Shown: positions 53,244 to 62,677 of the stretch, in pieces
How the letters are laid out: each line of letters opens with the position of its first letter
Position numbering within the stretch: position 1 is the stretch's first letter
Assembly: GCA_000955875.1 (NCBI GenBank)
Contig: JYOE01000012.1
Location: forward strand, 56,187 to 120,186
DNA from: Terrabacter sp. 28
GTDB lineage: Bacteria > Actinomycetota > Actinomycetes > Actinomycetales > Dermatophilaceae
Length of the DNA: 64,000 bases
Reading direction: 5' to 3'
The notes under the pieces: generated by a model
Told to the model about the DNA's origin: nothing
Databases searched by the model: none
What the model saw: the letters and a program-made list of their open reading frames with translations, nothing else
Position numbers and translations under genes: made by a program

Positions 53244-53666
53244 TCAGAGCTCGGGGAACCAGATCGCGATCTCGCGGGCGGACGACTCGACGGAGTCGGA
53301 ACCGTGGACGATGTTCTGCTGCACCTTGGTGCCCCAGTCGCGGCCGAGGTCGCCGCGGATCGTGCCGGGAAGGGCCTCGGTGGGGTTGGTGGCGCCGGCG
53401 AGGCTGCGGAAGCCCTTGACGCAGTCCTGGCCCTCGATGACGACGGCGGTGACCGGGCCCGAGCTCATGAACTCGACGAGGGGCTCGTAGAAGGGCTTGC
53501 CCTCGTGCTCGGCGTAGTGGGCCGCGAGCTGCTCGCGCGTCGGGGTGAGGATCGAGAGGGCGGCGAGGGAGTAGCCCTTCGCCTCGATGCGGCGCAGCAC
53601 CTCCCCGGTGAGGCCGCGCTGGAAACCGTCGGGCTTGACGAGGACGAGGGAGCGTTCGATGGTCAC
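53244..53666 (-). CDS. ndk: Nucleoside diphosphate kinase
   Basis: Ndk (140 residues) equilibrates nucleoside di- and triphosphates through phospho-histidine H121 in QNIVHGSDS. Other family marks are RSLVLVKPDGFQRGL, LVEFMSSGPVTAVVIEG and TNPTEALPGTIRGDLG. It overlaps the DUF4233 gene by 4 bases. The order folC-DUF4233-ndk is conserved in actinobacteria. Confidence 0.97.
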   Translation of the reverse strand: MTIERSLVLVKPDGFQRGLTGEVLRRIEAKGYSLAALSILTPTREQLAAHYAEHEGKPFYEPLVEFMSSGPVTAVVIEGQDCVKGFRSLAGATNPTEALPGTIRGDLGRDWGTKVQQNIVHGSDSVESSAREIAIWFPEL

Positions 53667-54103
53667 CCGTCCACCCTATCGGCCGCGCCCTCGGCGCCCG
53701 ACGGCCCTTCTCCGACACCGGCGGCCGCCTCGCGACGAGCCATCTCGGCGTCGATCTGCGCCCCCTTGACGAGGCACGTGACCCACAGGGCGAGGAAGAA
53801 GAGCCCGACGACGAGCATCATCGGCACGATGACCGCGCTCACGAGGGTGAGGGCCTGCACGACCCACCCGAGTGTCAGGCCCCACGGGCGACGCATCATC
53901 CCGGCGGCCACCACGCACAGCGCGCCGAGCCCGAAGCCCACGAGGAGGTATGCCGTGCTGCGCCCGCCGCCGCCGTCCGCCGCGCTCACGCCGCGCGCGA
54001 CCAGGGCACCCAGGAGGATGCAGATGGACTGCCCTCCGAGCACCGTCGCGAGCATGCGGAAGGTGAACTTGCCGGTCTGGCCGTGCAACGGGATGGATCG
54101 CAT
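53663..54103 (-). CDS. DUF4233 membrane protein
   Basis: A 146-residue protein with about four hydrophobic segments (FRMLATVLGGQSICILLGALVARGV, YLLVGFGLGALCVVAAGMMRRPW, LTLGWVVQALTLVSAVIVPMML, LFFLALWVTCLVKG) and an acidic Glu/Gly-rich tail. DUF4233 proteins are of unknown role but almost always sit between folC and ndk in actinomycetes, as here. ATG at 54103. Confidence 0.85.
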   Translation of the reverse strand: MRSIPLHGQTGKFTFRMLATVLGGQSICILLGALVARGVSAADGGGGRSTAYLLVGFGLGALCVVAAGMMRRPWGLTLGWVVQALTLVSAVIVPMMLVVGLFFLALWVTCLVKGAQIDAEMARREAAAGVGEGPSGAEGAADRVDG

Positions 54104-54157
54104 GCGGTGGGCTGCCTCGGGCTGTCGGAGCTGGTGGTCGGTGGGTGAGCCGAGGGC

Positions 54158-54601
54158 TCAGTAGTCCTGGCTGGTGTCCCAGCTGCGGATGATCGCCTGC
54201 GCCTCGGAGCTGCTCGCGCCCGTCGCATCGGCGTAGAGGGCCATGGCGTCCTCGCGACGCCCCGCGAGGATCAGCTCGCTGATGCGGGCGCGGCCCTCGT
54301 CGGTGAGGCGGCCCTCGGTAAAGGACGCTGCGGCGTCGCGCACCCCGGGCCCCTGCCCCGGCACGAACCAGGTGTCGACGGCCCGTTTCGCGTCGGCGAG
54401 CGGGGCGCCGGTCGCCTCGCGGTAGATCTTGATCGCGTTGATCTTGTGCCCTGCGCTGATCTCGCGGCTGACCTTGCCCCGCACGGCGTCGGTGAGGCCG
54501 ACGAGCTCGCGGTCGGGGTCCTTGCGGCCGACGACGCGCCCCCACAGCACGACGAGGACGACCACGACGGCGAGGACCAGGAAGACCTTTGCGGGGCTCA
54601 C
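54158..54601 (-). CDS. Membrane-anchored protein with two ribosomal L7/L12 C-terminal-like modules
   Basis: A 147-residue protein with a GTG start. Residues 6-22 form a membrane helix. Two related modules follow: ISAGHKINAIKIYREATGAPLADAKRAVDTW (about 48-78) and ILAGRREDAMALYADATGASSSEAQAIIRSW (about 110-140). Both match the helix-loop-helix of the L7/L12 C-terminal domain (K-x-x-A-I-K-x-x-R-E-x-T-G-x-x-L-x-x-A-K). Function is unknown. It sits between folC and DUF4233 in one operon (17-base gap from its start to the folC stop). Confidence 0.72.
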   Translation of the reverse strand: MSPAKVFLVLAVVVVLVVLWGRVVGRKDPDRELVGLTDAVRGKVSREISAGHKINAIKIYREATGAPLADAKRAVDTWFVPGQGPGVRDAAASFTEGRLTDEGRARISELILAGRREDAMALYADATGASSSEAQAIIRSWDTSQDY

Positions 54602-54618
54602 GCCCCCAGCCTACGAGG

Positions 54619-56010
54619 TCACACGTCGGTGAGGCCGAGCAGCATGCGCACCTCGCCGGCGGTGATGACCGAGCCCGTCGCGATGACGCCCCCGCCCATC
54701 CCGTCGGCCTCCGCGAGGGTGACGGCCTGCTCGAGTGCGTCGGGCAGGTCGCTGACCACTGTCACCCGGGACTCGCCGAAGAGCTCGACGGCGAGCTCGC
54801 CGAGCTTCCTCGGTGAGAGCGCGCGCGGCGAGGAGCTGCGGGTCACCACGACGTGGTCGAGGACGGGCTCGAGCACCTCGAGCATGCCGACCGCGTCCTT
54901 GTCGGCGACGATCCCGACCAGGCCCACGAGCCGGGTGAATGTGAACGACTCGTCCAGCGCCGCGACGAGTGAGCGGGCACCGTGGGGGTTGTGCGCCGCG
55001 TCGACGAGGACCGTGGGCGAACGGCGCACGATCTCGAGGCGCCCGGGCGAGGTCATGGCCGCGCAGGCGGCGAGCAGCACGTCGTGCTCGATGCGCTGCT
55101 CCCCTCCGCCGATGAACGACTCGACGGCCGCCACGGCCGTGGCGAGGTTGCTCGCCTGGTGGGCGCCGTACAGCGGCAGGAACAGGTCGGGGTACTCCCC
55201 CGCGAGGCCACGCAGCGAGACCTGCTGGCCACCGATGGCGACCTCACGCGCGAGCACGCCGAAGTCGTTGCCCTCGAAGACGATGCGGGCGCCGCTGACC
55301 TCCTGCACCCGGTCGAGGAGGACGCGCGCGACGTCCTCGTCCTGCACACCCGAGACGGTGACGGAGTCCGCCTTGATGATGCCGCTCTTCTCCTCGGCGA
55401 TGGCGACGACGTCGTCTCCGAGCAGGTGGGTGTGGTCGAGGTCGACGGGCGTGACCACCGCGACCTGGGCGTCGATGACGTTCGTCGCGTCCCACGAGCC
55501 GCCCAGTCCGACCTCGATGATCGCGACGTCGACGGGCGCGTCGGCGAAGGCCGCGTAGGCGACCGCGACGAGCACCTCGAAGAAGTTCATCCGGCGCCCG
55601 CCCTCTTCCAGGGAGCGGGCGTCGACGATGTCCACCAGCGGCGCGACCTCCTCGTACGCCGCGATGAACTTCTCACGCGGGATCGGCTTGCCCGACAACG
55701 TGATCCGCTCACGGATGTCGTGCAGGTGCGGCGACGTGAACCGCCCGGTGGACAGGCCGCTCTCGCGTAATATGCCGTCGATCATGCGGCTCGTGGAGGT
55801 CTTGCCGTTGGTGCCCGTGAGGTGGATCGACGGGTAGGTGCGCTGGGGGTCGCCGGCGAGCTCCATGACAGCGTTGATGCGCTCGAGGGAGGGACCGATG
55901 TCGTTCTCGGGGGCGCGGGCGAGGATCTCCTCCTCGATCTCGCGCATCCGCTTCATCTCCTCGAGGTTGCGAGCGGCCTCGACGGCCGACGCGTCGGGAC
56001 GGCCGCTCAT
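54619..56010 (-). CDS. folC: Dihydrofolate/folylpolyglutamate synthase
   Basis: FolC adds glutamate to dihydropteroate and to folates. The 463-residue Mur-ligase-type enzyme has the P-loop HLTGTNGKTSTSRM (64-75), FTSPHLHDIRERI, the omega-loop Glu in FFEVLVAVAYAAFADAPVDVAIIEVGLGGSWDATNV, HTHLLGDDVVAIAEEKSGIIK and the C-terminal LVDAAHNPHGARSL. The ATG at 56010 overlaps the GNAT stop by 4 bases. Many actinobacteria have valS or ileS upstream, as here. Confidence 0.95.
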   Translation of the reverse strand: MSGRPDASAVEAARNLEEMKRMREIEEEILARAPENDIGPSLERINAVMELAGDPQRTYPSIHLTGTNGKTSTSRMIDGILRESGLSTGRFTSPHLHDIRERITLSGKPIPREKFIAAYEEVAPLVDIVDARSLEEGGRRMNFFEVLVAVAYAAFADAPVDVAIIEVGLGGSWDATNVIDAQVAVVTPVDLDHTHLLGDDVVAIAEEKSGIIKADSVTVSGVQDEDVARVLLDRVQEVSGARIVFEGNDFGVLAREVAIGGQQVSLRGLAGEYPDLFLPLYGAHQASNLATAVAAVESFIGGGEQRIEHDVLLAACAAMTSPGRLEIVRRSPTVLVDAAHNPHGARSLVAALDESFTFTRLVGLVGIVADKDAVGMLEVLEPVLDHVVVTRSSSPRALSPRKLGELAVELFGESRVTVVSDLPDALEQAVTLAEADGMGGGVIATGSVITAGEVRMLLGLTDV

Positions 56011-56609
56011 GCCCGTGCTCCGTCCGAGTCGGGGCGGGCGCCGTCGAGGTCGCGCACCATCCAGACACTCTCGGGGAGGCCCGAGCCCGGCGTCTCCCGG
56101 TGCGTCTCGACGAAGCCGTGCCGTGCGTAGAAGCGGGCCGCCTGCCGGTTGCCCTCGAGGTAGGACAGCGTGATCCGCCGCTGGTCGTTCTCGAGCGCGC
56201 GCTGGACGACGGCTTCCAGCAGGCGCGTGCCGATGCCGTGGCCGTGGTGGCCGGGCAGGACGTACAGCTTCCAGAGCACGAAGGCGTCGTCCTGGGGGCC
56301 GTAGGTCGCCACGCCGACGACGTCGTCGCCCTGGGTGGCCACGATCGTGCGGCCCTTGCGGATGGAGTCGGTGACGACGTCGCTCGTCCACCACTTCGCC
56401 AGTCCCATCGCGACGTACTCCGGGCCTGCGATCGGCTCGTAGGTCGCGAGCCAGGTGCGGTGACCGACCGACAGCACACCGGCGAGGTCGTCGCCGACGG
56501 CGCCGCGCACCACCACCCCGTTGGCGTCGGGCTGCCCTTCGCGGTGGTCCTGCTCGGGCGTCACTCCCATGTCCGTGCCCTCCAGCTCGTCCTCGCGGTT
56601 CACGATCAT
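56007..56609 (-). CDS. GNAT family acetyltransferase
   Basis: A 200-residue protein. A GNAT fold spans about 30-180: [43 protein letters not shown] and the acetyl-CoA loop [21 protein letters not shown] (R/Q-x-x-G-x-G/T), then [20 protein letters not shown]. This is the small-molecule or protein N-acetyltransferase pattern; the substrate is unknown. The ATG at 56609 overlaps the ileS stop, but a second ATG 13 codons in (MGVTPEQ) is possible. It is a link between ileS and folC in the operon. Confidence 0.82.
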   Translation of the reverse strand: MIVNREDELEGTDMGVTPEQDHREGQPDANGVVVRGAVGDDLAGVLSVGHRTWLATYEPIAGPEYVAMGLAKWWTSDVVTDSIRKGRTIVATQGDDVVGVATYGPQDDAFVLWKLYVLPGHHGHGIGTRLLEAVVQRALENDQRRITLSYLEGNRQAARFYARHGFVETHRETPGSGLPESVWMVRDLDGARPDSDGARA

Positions 56610-59600
56610 CGCTTGGCCACCAGGATCGTCGCAGCGTGGTTGTCGCCCACGACCACCTCGGTCGGGGTGCCGGGGAGCCCGTCGGGCAGGACGTGGTCGG
56701 GGCCTGCCGCGGCGAACTGCGCGGCGAGCGTCTCGCCCACGATGAGGTCGCGATGGGTCACCGTCGCCTCGAAGACCTCGGCGCCGCCCTGGATGGTGAG
56801 GCTGATCCGGTCGCTCACGTGCAGACCGGTGTCGCGGCGTGCCTGCTGCACGGCGCGCACGAGGTCTCGGGCGAGCCCCTCGGTCGCGAGTGCCGGCGAG
56901 ACCCGGGTGTCGAGCACGACGAAGCCGCCCGACGGGAGCATCGCGGTGGCCCCGTTCTCGGCGGCGTCGCCGGCCACGACGGTCTCGAGGGCGTACTCCC
57001 CCTCGACGAGCGCCAGGCCACCTGACGTCACGGACCCGTCGGCGTCGACCGACCAGTCACCGCTCTTGCTGCCCTTGATGGCGAGCTGCACGTCCTTGCC
57101 GAGGCGCGGGCCGGCGGCCCGGGCGTTGACGGTCAGGCGCTGGCTCACCCCGAAGTCGGACTCGCTGGCCGTCGCCACGTCGACGAGGGTGACGGCCTTG
57201 ACGTTGAGCTCGTCCTGGATGATCCCGCGGAACGGCTCGAGCGCCGCCGGGTCGGCCGTGACGACGGTGAGCTCGGCGAGGGGCAGCCGGGCTCGCAGCG
57301 CCCGGGCCTTGCGCAGGCTGGACGCGACCGAGCAGACCTCGCGGGCGCGGTCCATGCCGACGACGAGGTCGTGGTCGTGCGGCAGGTCTGCGGCCTTCGG
57401 GTAGTCGGCGAGGTGGACGGACCGGCCGCCCGTGAGGCCGCGCCAGATCTCCTCGGTGACGAGCGGCAGCAGCGGCGCCGTAGCGCGTGTGACGGTCTCG
57501 AGGGCGGTCCAGAGCGTGTCGAACGCGGCCAGCGACTCGTCGGTCTCCCCGCCCCAGAAGCGGTCGCGCGAGCGACGGATGTACCAGTTGGTGAGCACGT
57601 CGAGGAAGCCGCGCATCGTGTCGCACGCGGCCGCGATCTCGTACGCGTCGAGCTGCTCGGTCATGTCACCGACGAACTCGCCCAGCTTCGCCAGCAGGTA
57701 GCGGTCGAGCACGTCGGTGGACGCCGTGGAGTGCTTGGCCTCGTAGCCCTCTCCGCCGCGGGCGGTGTTGGCGTACAGCGCGAAGAACGACCAGGCGTTC
57801 CAGAGCGGGATCATCACCTGGCGCACGCCGTCGCGGATGCCCTGCTCGGTGACGACGAGGTTGCCGCCGCGCAGGATGGGGCTGCTCATGAGGAACCAGC
57901 GCATGGCGTCGGCGCCGTCGCGGTCGAAGACCTCGCGCACGTCGGGGTAGTTGCGCAGCGACTTGCTCATCTTCTGCCCGTCGGAGCCGAGCACGATGCC
58001 GTGGCTGACGCACGTCTCGAAGGCGGGGCGGTCGAAGAGGGCCGTCGCGAGGATGTGCAGGGTGTAGAACCAGCCGCGCGTCTGCCCGATGTACTCGACG
58101 ATGAAGTCGCCCGGGAAGTGGTGCTCGAACCAGTCGGCGTTCTCGAAGGGGTAGTGCACCTGGGCGAAGCTCATCGACCCGGAGTCGAACCACACGTCGA
58201 GGACGTCCTCGACGCGCCGCATCGTCGACCGGCCCGACGGGTCGTCGGGGTTGGGGCGCGTCAGGGAGTCGATGAACGGCCGGTGCAGGTCCTTGACCTC
58301 CACGCCGAAGTCGCGCTCGAGCTCAGCGAACGAGCCGTAGACGTCGATGCGCGGGAACTCGGGGTTGTCGGACTTCCAGACCGGGATCGGGCTGCCCCAG
58401 AAGCGGTTTCGCGAGATGGACCAGTCGCGCGCGTTGGCGAGCCACTTGCCGAACTGGCCGTCCCTGATGTGACCCGGCGTCCACTCGATCTGCTGGTTGA
58501 GCTCGAGCATGCGGTCCTTGATCTTCGTGACCTCGACGAACCACGACGACACGGCCATGTAGATGAGGGGCTCGCGGCAGCGCCAGCAGTGCGGGTAGCT
58601 GTGGTCGTAGGTCTCGCGTCGCAGCAGCACCGTGCCGGCGGTCACCGACCCGGTCTCGCCCTCGCCGCGGGTGGCCGCCTTGAGGTGGTCGATGATGTGC
58701 GGGTTGGCGTCGAAGACGTGCATGCCCTCGTAGTCGGTGACGGGCCACGTGAAGCGGCCGTCGGGGCCGACGGGCACGACGGGCTCGATGCCGGCCGCGT
58801 CGGTGACGATCTTGTCCTCCTCACCGAAGGCGCCGGCGGTGTGCACCAGCCCGGTGCCGTCCTCGGTGGTGACGAAGTCGGCCGGGAAGACGAAGTGGGC
58901 GCGCTCGTGGCCCCGGTAGTACGAGAACGGGGGCGTGAACGCCCGCCCGACGAGGTCGGAACCCTTGAGCCGCTGGACGATCCGCTCGTCGAGCGACGCC
59001 GCGTCGACGTCCGGCCCGAAGAGGTCCTTGGCGTATGCCGCGAGCCGGGCCGCGCCGATCACGTAGCGCTCCGTCGTGCCCGTCGCGTCGGACTCCACGA
59101 CGACGTAGTCGATGTCGGGGCCGACCATGATGCCGAGGTTGGCCGGTAGGGTCCACGGCGTCGTCGTCCAGACGAGGGCCAGCTCGCCGGTCTCGAGCCG
59201 CAGGCCGATCGTGACGGCGGGGTCCTGGCGCATCTTGTAGACGTCGTCGTCCATTCGCAGCTCGTGGTTCGACAGCGGCGTCTGGTCGTTCCAGCAGTAG
59301 GGCAGCACGCGGAAGCCCTCGTAGACCAGGCCCTTCTCGTGCAGCTGTTTGAAGGCCCAGATGACCGACTCCATGTAGTCGGGCTCGAGGGTCTTGTAGT
59401 CGTTGTCGAAGTCGACCCACCGGGCCTGGCGGGTGACGTAGTCGCGCCACTCCCCCGTGTACTTGAGCACCGAGCTGCGGCACGCGTCGTTGAAGGTGTC
59501 GATGCCGAGCTCGACGATGTCCTGCTTCGTCTTGAGCCCCAGCTGGCGCTGGGCCTCGAGCTCTGCCGGGAGGCCGTGGGTGTCCCAGCCGAAGCGGCGC

Positions 59601-59899
59601 TCGACGCGCTTGCCGCGCATCGTCTGGTAGCGCGGGACGATGTCCTTGACGTAGCCGGTGAGCAGGTGTCCGTAGTGGGGCAGGCCGTTGGCGAAGGGCG
59701 GGCCGTCGTAGAAGACGAACTCGTTGTCGCCGTCGGTGCCGGCGTCGCGGTTCTCGACCGACGCGATGAACGTGCCGTCCTCGTCCCAGTACGTGAGGAC
59801 CCGCTCCTCGATCTCGGGGAAGCGGGGGTTGGACGGGACGCCGGCCCGGTTCGACGGGTCGGCTGCGTCGTCGTTCGTGGTGACCTTGGGGTAGGTCAT
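56606..59899 (-). CDS. ileS: Isoleucyl-tRNA synthetase
   Basis: IleS charges tRNA-Ile and edits valine. The 1097-residue class I enzyme has the HIGH-equivalent H75-Y-G-H78 ([16 protein letters not shown]), the CP1 editing domain (about 190-400), KMSKS at 643-647 ([13 protein letters not shown]) and a long C-terminal region. The length and sequence are of the eukaryote-like type 2 branch, which often tolerates mupirocin; that trait is inference. Expression is set by a T-box leader. First gene of a long operon reaching to mrdA. Confidence 0.96.
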   Translation of the reverse strand: MTYPKVTTNDDAADPSNRAGVPSNPRFPEIEERVLTYWDEDGTFIASVENRDAGTDGDNEFVFYDGPPFANGLPHYGHLLTGYVKDIVPRYQTMRGKRVERRFGWDTHGLPAELEAQRQLGLKTKQDIVELGIDTFNDACRSSVLKYTGEWRDYVTRQARWVDFDNDYKTLEPDYMESVIWAFKQLHEKGLVYEGFRVLPYCWNDQTPLSNHELRMDDDVYKMRQDPAVTIGLRLETGELALVWTTTPWTLPANLGIMVGPDIDYVVVESDATGTTERYVIGAARLAAYAKDLFGPDVDAASLDERIVQRLKGSDLVGRAFTPPFSYYRGHERAHFVFPADFVTTEDGTGLVHTAGAFGEEDKIVTDAAGIEPVVPVGPDGRFTWPVTDYEGMHVFDANPHIIDHLKAATRGEGETGSVTAGTVLLRRETYDHSYPHCWRCREPLIYMAVSSWFVEVTKIKDRMLELNQQIEWTPGHIRDGQFGKWLANARDWSISRNRFWGSPIPVWKSDNPEFPRIDVYGSFAELERDFGVEVKDLHRPFIDSLTRPNPDDPSGRSTMRRVEDVLDVWFDSGSMSFAQVHYPFENADWFEHHFPGDFIVEYIGQTRGWFYTLHILATALFDRPAFETCVSHGIVLGSDGQKMSKSLRNYPDVREVFDRDGADAMRWFLMSSPILRGGNLVVTEQGIRDGVRQVMIPLWNAWSFFALYANTARGGEGYEAKHSTASTDVLDRYLLAKLGEFVGDMTEQLDAYEIAAACDTMRGFLDVLTNWYIRRSRDRFWGGETDESLAAFDTLWTALETVTRATAPLLPLVTEEIWRGLTGGRSVHLADYPKAADLPHDHDLVVGMDRAREVCSVASSLRKARALRARLPLAELTVVTADPAALEPFRGIIQDELNVKAVTLVDVATASESDFGVSQRLTVNARAAGPRLGKDVQLAIKGSKSGDWSVDADGSVTSGGLALVEGEYALETVVAGDAAENGATAMLPSGGFVVLDTRVSPALATEGLARDLVRAVQQARRDTGLHVSDRISLTIQGGAEVFEATVTHRDLIVGETLAAQFAAAGPDHVLPDGLPGTPTEVVVGDNHAATILVAKR

Positions 59900-60127
59900 G
59901 CTCGTGGTCTCCTGCGGTCGCGTCGGTCACTCGTCACCTGCACGAGGACGACTGCCGAGGGCTGCCGCGGTACCACCCCGCTTGCCGCACGTCGCCCGCC
60001 GAGCCCGGCGAACGGCATACGACCGCTCTTGTCGAAGGCTGTGACGGGCCCACCCGTCCGGGTCTAGTGGGAGCTCGCGCTCTGTTCTTCCGGAGGCTCG
60101 CCGCTGATGACGGCTCGAACGCCTGTG
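59900..60127 (-). promoter_or_regulatory. Translational T-box riboswitch of ileS
   Basis: Read on the minus strand, a stem I region with GTCATCAGCGGCGAGCCTCCGG split over its arms carries the Ile specifier ATC at 60108-60106. The conserved GGTGGTACCGCGG of the antisequestrator is at 59977-59965 and would pair with the tRNA-Ile 3' end. It is followed by a region able to sequester the AGGAG (59914-59910) 10 bases before the ATG. No terminator run is visible, so control is at translation, as in other actinobacterial ileS T-boxes. A TAGACT -10 lies at 60139-60134. Confidence 0.9.
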
Positions 60128-60220
60128 CGCGCCAGTCTAGCCTGCCGCCGGCGCCGCGCCCGCGCGCACGACGACCCGGACCGCACAGGTGACCGTCGGG
60201 TGGCAGGTCCGGGTGGGAGT

Positions 60221-60259
60221 GCGGTGGATCCCCGGCGCCCGGTGCCGGGGATCCACCGC
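60221..60259. repeat. Perfect 16-bp inverted repeat upstream of the M28 peptidase gene
   Basis: GCGGTGGATCCCCGGC (60221-60236) pairs perfectly with 60244-60259 around a 7-base loop GCCCGGT. It lies 21 bases before the M28 ATG, between two divergent genes, so it ends no obvious transcript. It could be an operator, a leader hairpin or an upstream insulator. Confidence 0.7.
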
Positions 60260-60280
60260 GCCGGCGGGTTAGCGTGGGCG

Positions 60281-61282
60281 ATGGCCATCCGCAGGGCGCC
60301 CCCGGTCGTCGTCGCGACCCTCACCTTCTCCCTCGCCGCCTGCACGGCCCAGCCCCCGACGCGCCCGCAGACTCCGCCGCCCACCACGCCGACCACCTCC
60401 GTGGAGCCGGTCCCGGCCCCCACGGCAGACCCGACGTCGAGAACCAACCCTCCCGTCGCCACCCCGCGCGGACGACCGTTCGACGTCGATCGGGTGCTGG
60501 GCGGCATCCGCGACCTGGCCGCGATCGGGCCGCGCGACGCCGCGAGCCCGGCCAGCGACACTGCCGCGGCCTACGTCGCAGCGCGACTGCGCTCGGCCGG
60601 CTACCGGGTCACGCTGCAGCCGTTCACCGTGCCAGCCGGCATCTCCTGGGGCGTACGCGTCCCCGCCGGCACGACCGTCAACGTCGTCGCGGAGCCGCCC
60701 GGGTTCGACCCGCGCGCGCCGCACGTGGTCGTGGGCGCCCACCTCGACACCGTGCCGCAGGCGCCGGGCGCCGAGGACAACGCGTCGGGCCTCATGGTGC
60801 TCACCGAGGTGGCCCGGATGCTGCACGAGCAGCCCGGGTCGGTGCCCGTCCGGTTCGTCGCGTTCGGCGCCGAGGAGGCCCGCGGCGGCAACGGCACGAG
60901 GTACGCGTTCGGCTCGCGACACTTCGTCGCGGCGCTCGACGCGGCCGAGCGCAAGGCGGTGCGGGGCATGCTGGCGCTCGACCGCGTCGGCGTCCGTGCC
61001 GCGGCCGTGCCCGTCTGCTCCGGCGGCCGGGGCACGCCGGCCCTCGCCCACGCCGTCCGCTCCGCCGCGTCGGCCTGGCCCACACCGGTGCCGACGAGGG
61101 GGTGCACGAACCGCGCCAGCGACCACGTGTCGTTCGAGGCGGTGGGCATCCCGGCCGCCCGTCTCGGCAGCGTGCCGTACGCCGCGTACCACTCGGTGCG
61201 TGACGTGCCGTCCGTCGTGGACCGGGGGCAGCTGGCCCGTTCGGGCGCCGTCGTGTGGGCGTGGCTGCGGTCGCTGCGCTGA
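60281..61282 (+). CDS. M28 family metallopeptidase, predicted lipoprotein
   Basis: A 333-residue exported peptidase. The signal and lipobox L18-A-A-C21 predict a membrane lipoprotein. A Pro/Thr-rich linker (about 24-64) precedes a co-catalytic zinc aminopeptidase domain: H154 (GAHLDT), D166 (EDNASG), E198/E199 (FGAEEARGG), D234 (ALDRVG) and a late HS (YHSVRDV) His. It would release N-terminal amino acids outside the cell. The ATG at 60281 follows the perfect inverted repeat at 60221; no clear ribosome site is seen, which is tolerable for a leaderless start. Confidence 0.87.
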   Translation: MAIRRAPPVVVATLTFSLAACTAQPPTRPQTPPPTTPTTSVEPVPAPTADPTSRTNPPVATPRGRPFDVDRVLGGIRDLAAIGPRDAASPASDTAAAYVAARLRSAGYRVTLQPFTVPAGISWGVRVPAGTTVNVVAEPPGFDPRAPHVVVGAHLDTVPQAPGAEDNASGLMVLTEVARMLHEQPGSVPVRFVAFGAEEARGGNGTRYAFGSRHFVAALDAAERKAVRGMLALDRVGVRAAAVPVCSGGRGTPALAHAVRSAASAWPTPVPTRGCTNRASDHVSFEAVGIPAARLGSVPYAAYHSVRDVPSVVDRGQLARSGAVVWAWLRSLR

Positions 61283-61342
61283 CGAGGCCACGAGAACCGG
61301 CACGGTCGTGACGGCGCGCATCCTGCCGAGTGGCCGCGACGC

Positions 61343-61987
61343 TCAGCGCCGGCTGACCGAGCCGGACCCCGAGACCGACTGCGTCACCTTCGCGTCGCCC
61401 GAGTAGGCGACCGAGCCGCTGCCGGAGACATCGACGTCCAACAAGGAGCTCACGGCCAAATCTGCCGCGCCACTGCCCGAGATCCTGACGGTCGCTTCTT
61501 TCGAGGCAAGCGACGTGGCGGTGTAGCTGCCGGACCCGGAGACCTCGACGTCCTGCCGGTCGACGGTCCCGTCGACCCTGACCTCCCCCGACCCGCTGAT
61601 CTCGACGCGCAGGGCAGGGCCGCTCAGGCCGGCGGCCGTCATCGTGCCCGACCCCGAGAGCTCCAGTCCCTGGAGGTCCCTCACGCCGACGGCATACGTG
61701 ATGGGCTCGGTCGTCGTGATCGTCGTGCCGTCCTTGGTCCCCAGCGTCAGGGTGCCGCCGGAGACCTCGCTCGTCAGCTGCGGCAGCAGGTTCTCCTGGG
61801 CGCTGATCTCGAGCGACTCGGTCGAGCCGCGCACGATGCGCACGTCACCCTGCCCGGAGAGCCGCACGACGGAGAAACCGGAGACCTGCCGGGTCTCCGT
61901 GCGCACCGGGCCCGACCCCACCGTGACCGAGCAGCCTGCGCACGCCATGATCGCCGCCACCGTCACCAGCACTCGTTGCCGCATCAT
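61343..61987 (-). CDS. DUF2807 (head GIN domain) lipoprotein
   Basis: A 214-residue exported protein. A signal with Cys at 16 and 19 (AIMACAGC) fits a lipoprotein. The rest is the DUF2807 beta-helix: TRQVSGFSVVRLSGQGDVRI, then six SGSG-bearing turns (LSGSGTM, ISGSGEV, VSGSGSY, ISGSGAA, VSGSGSV, VSGSGSV). These families are surface-located adhesin-like helices of unknown binding partner. Two ATG codons (61987, 61984) are adjacent. It converges with the M28 gene with a 60-base gap. Confidence 0.85.
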   Translation of the reverse strand: MMRQRVLVTVAAIMACAGCSVTVGSGPVRTETRQVSGFSVVRLSGQGDVRIVRGSTESLEISAQENLLPQLTSEVSGGTLTLGTKDGTTITTTEPITYAVGVRDLQGLELSGSGTMTAAGLSGPALRVEISGSGEVRVDGTVDRQDVEVSGSGSYTATSLASKEATVRISGSGAADLAVSSLLDVDVSGSGSVAYSGDAKVTQSVSGSGSVSRR

Positions 61988-62053
61988 CGTCTCCGATCGG
62001 CGCGCCCCAGCTCCAAGGATGGCACCGGGTCGCCGCCGCCACCGGCGGTTCGC

Positions 62054-62089
62054 GACACCCGACCCGACACCCGACCCGACACCCCGACC
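62054..62089. repeat. 12-bp tandem repeat in the DUF2807-NUDIX gap
   Basis: Three copies of GACACCCGACCC (last with a small change) lie in the divergent promoter region between the DUF2807 and NUDIX-like genes. Confidence 0.8.
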
Positions 62090-62143
62090 GACCGGGCCGC
62101 GGACGTCTCGGAGCCGGAGGCCGGTGTTTGGCAGGATGAGGTC

Positions 62144-62677
62144 ATGACCGAAGTCGAGACGACGGGGGCGTGGCTGAGCCGCGAGGACCTCGACAACGCC
62201 CGTGACCGCCTGCCGATCCTCTACGTCCACGCCATCCCGGTGCGCGTCGACGAGCGTGGGGTCGTCACCCACGTCGGGCTGCTGCTCCGCGCCGACGACG
62301 GCGGCGGCATCGGCCACGAGGTCGTCGGCGGGCGTGTGCTCTACCACGAGCGGGTGCGCGACGCGCTGATGCGCCACATCGAGAACGACCTCGGTCCGGT
62401 CGCCCTCCCCCGCGTCCCGCTGTCGCCCCAGCCGTTCACCGTCGCGGAGTTCTTCCCGACCCCGGGCGTGACCCCCTTCCACGACCCCCGCCAGCACGCG
62501 GTGTCGCTCGCGTTCGTCGTCGCGGTGATGGGCGACTGCCGCCCTCAGCAGGACGCCCTCGACCTCTCCTGGGTCACGCCGGCCGAGGCCGCCTCGCTCG
62601 CGGCCTCCGGCGAGATGCCCGGCTCGCACGGAGTGCTGGTGCGCCAGGCCCTGGCCCACGTCGGCTTCCCCGTCTGA
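62144..62677 (+). CDS. NUDIX-like protein (DUF4916)
   Basis: A 177-residue protein of the DUF4916/NUDIX-related group, common in actinomycetes. Visible marks are WLSREDLDNARDRLPILYVHAIPVR, THVGLLLRADDGGG, GGRVLYHERVRDALMRHIENDLG (position of the NUDIX helix) and FFPTPGVTPFHDPRQHAVSLAFVVAVMG. The classical GX5EX7REUXEEXGU box is degenerate, so pyrophosphohydrolase activity is uncertain. The ATG at 62144 has GGATGAGG upstream. Divergent from the DUF2807 gene. Confidence 0.8.
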   Translation: MTEVETTGAWLSREDLDNARDRLPILYVHAIPVRVDERGVVTHVGLLLRADDGGGIGHEVVGGRVLYHERVRDALMRHIENDLGPVALPRVPLSPQPFTVAEFFPTPGVTPFHDPRQHAVSLAFVVAVMGDCRPQQDALDLSWVTPAEAASLAASGEMPGSHGVLVRQALAHVGFPV

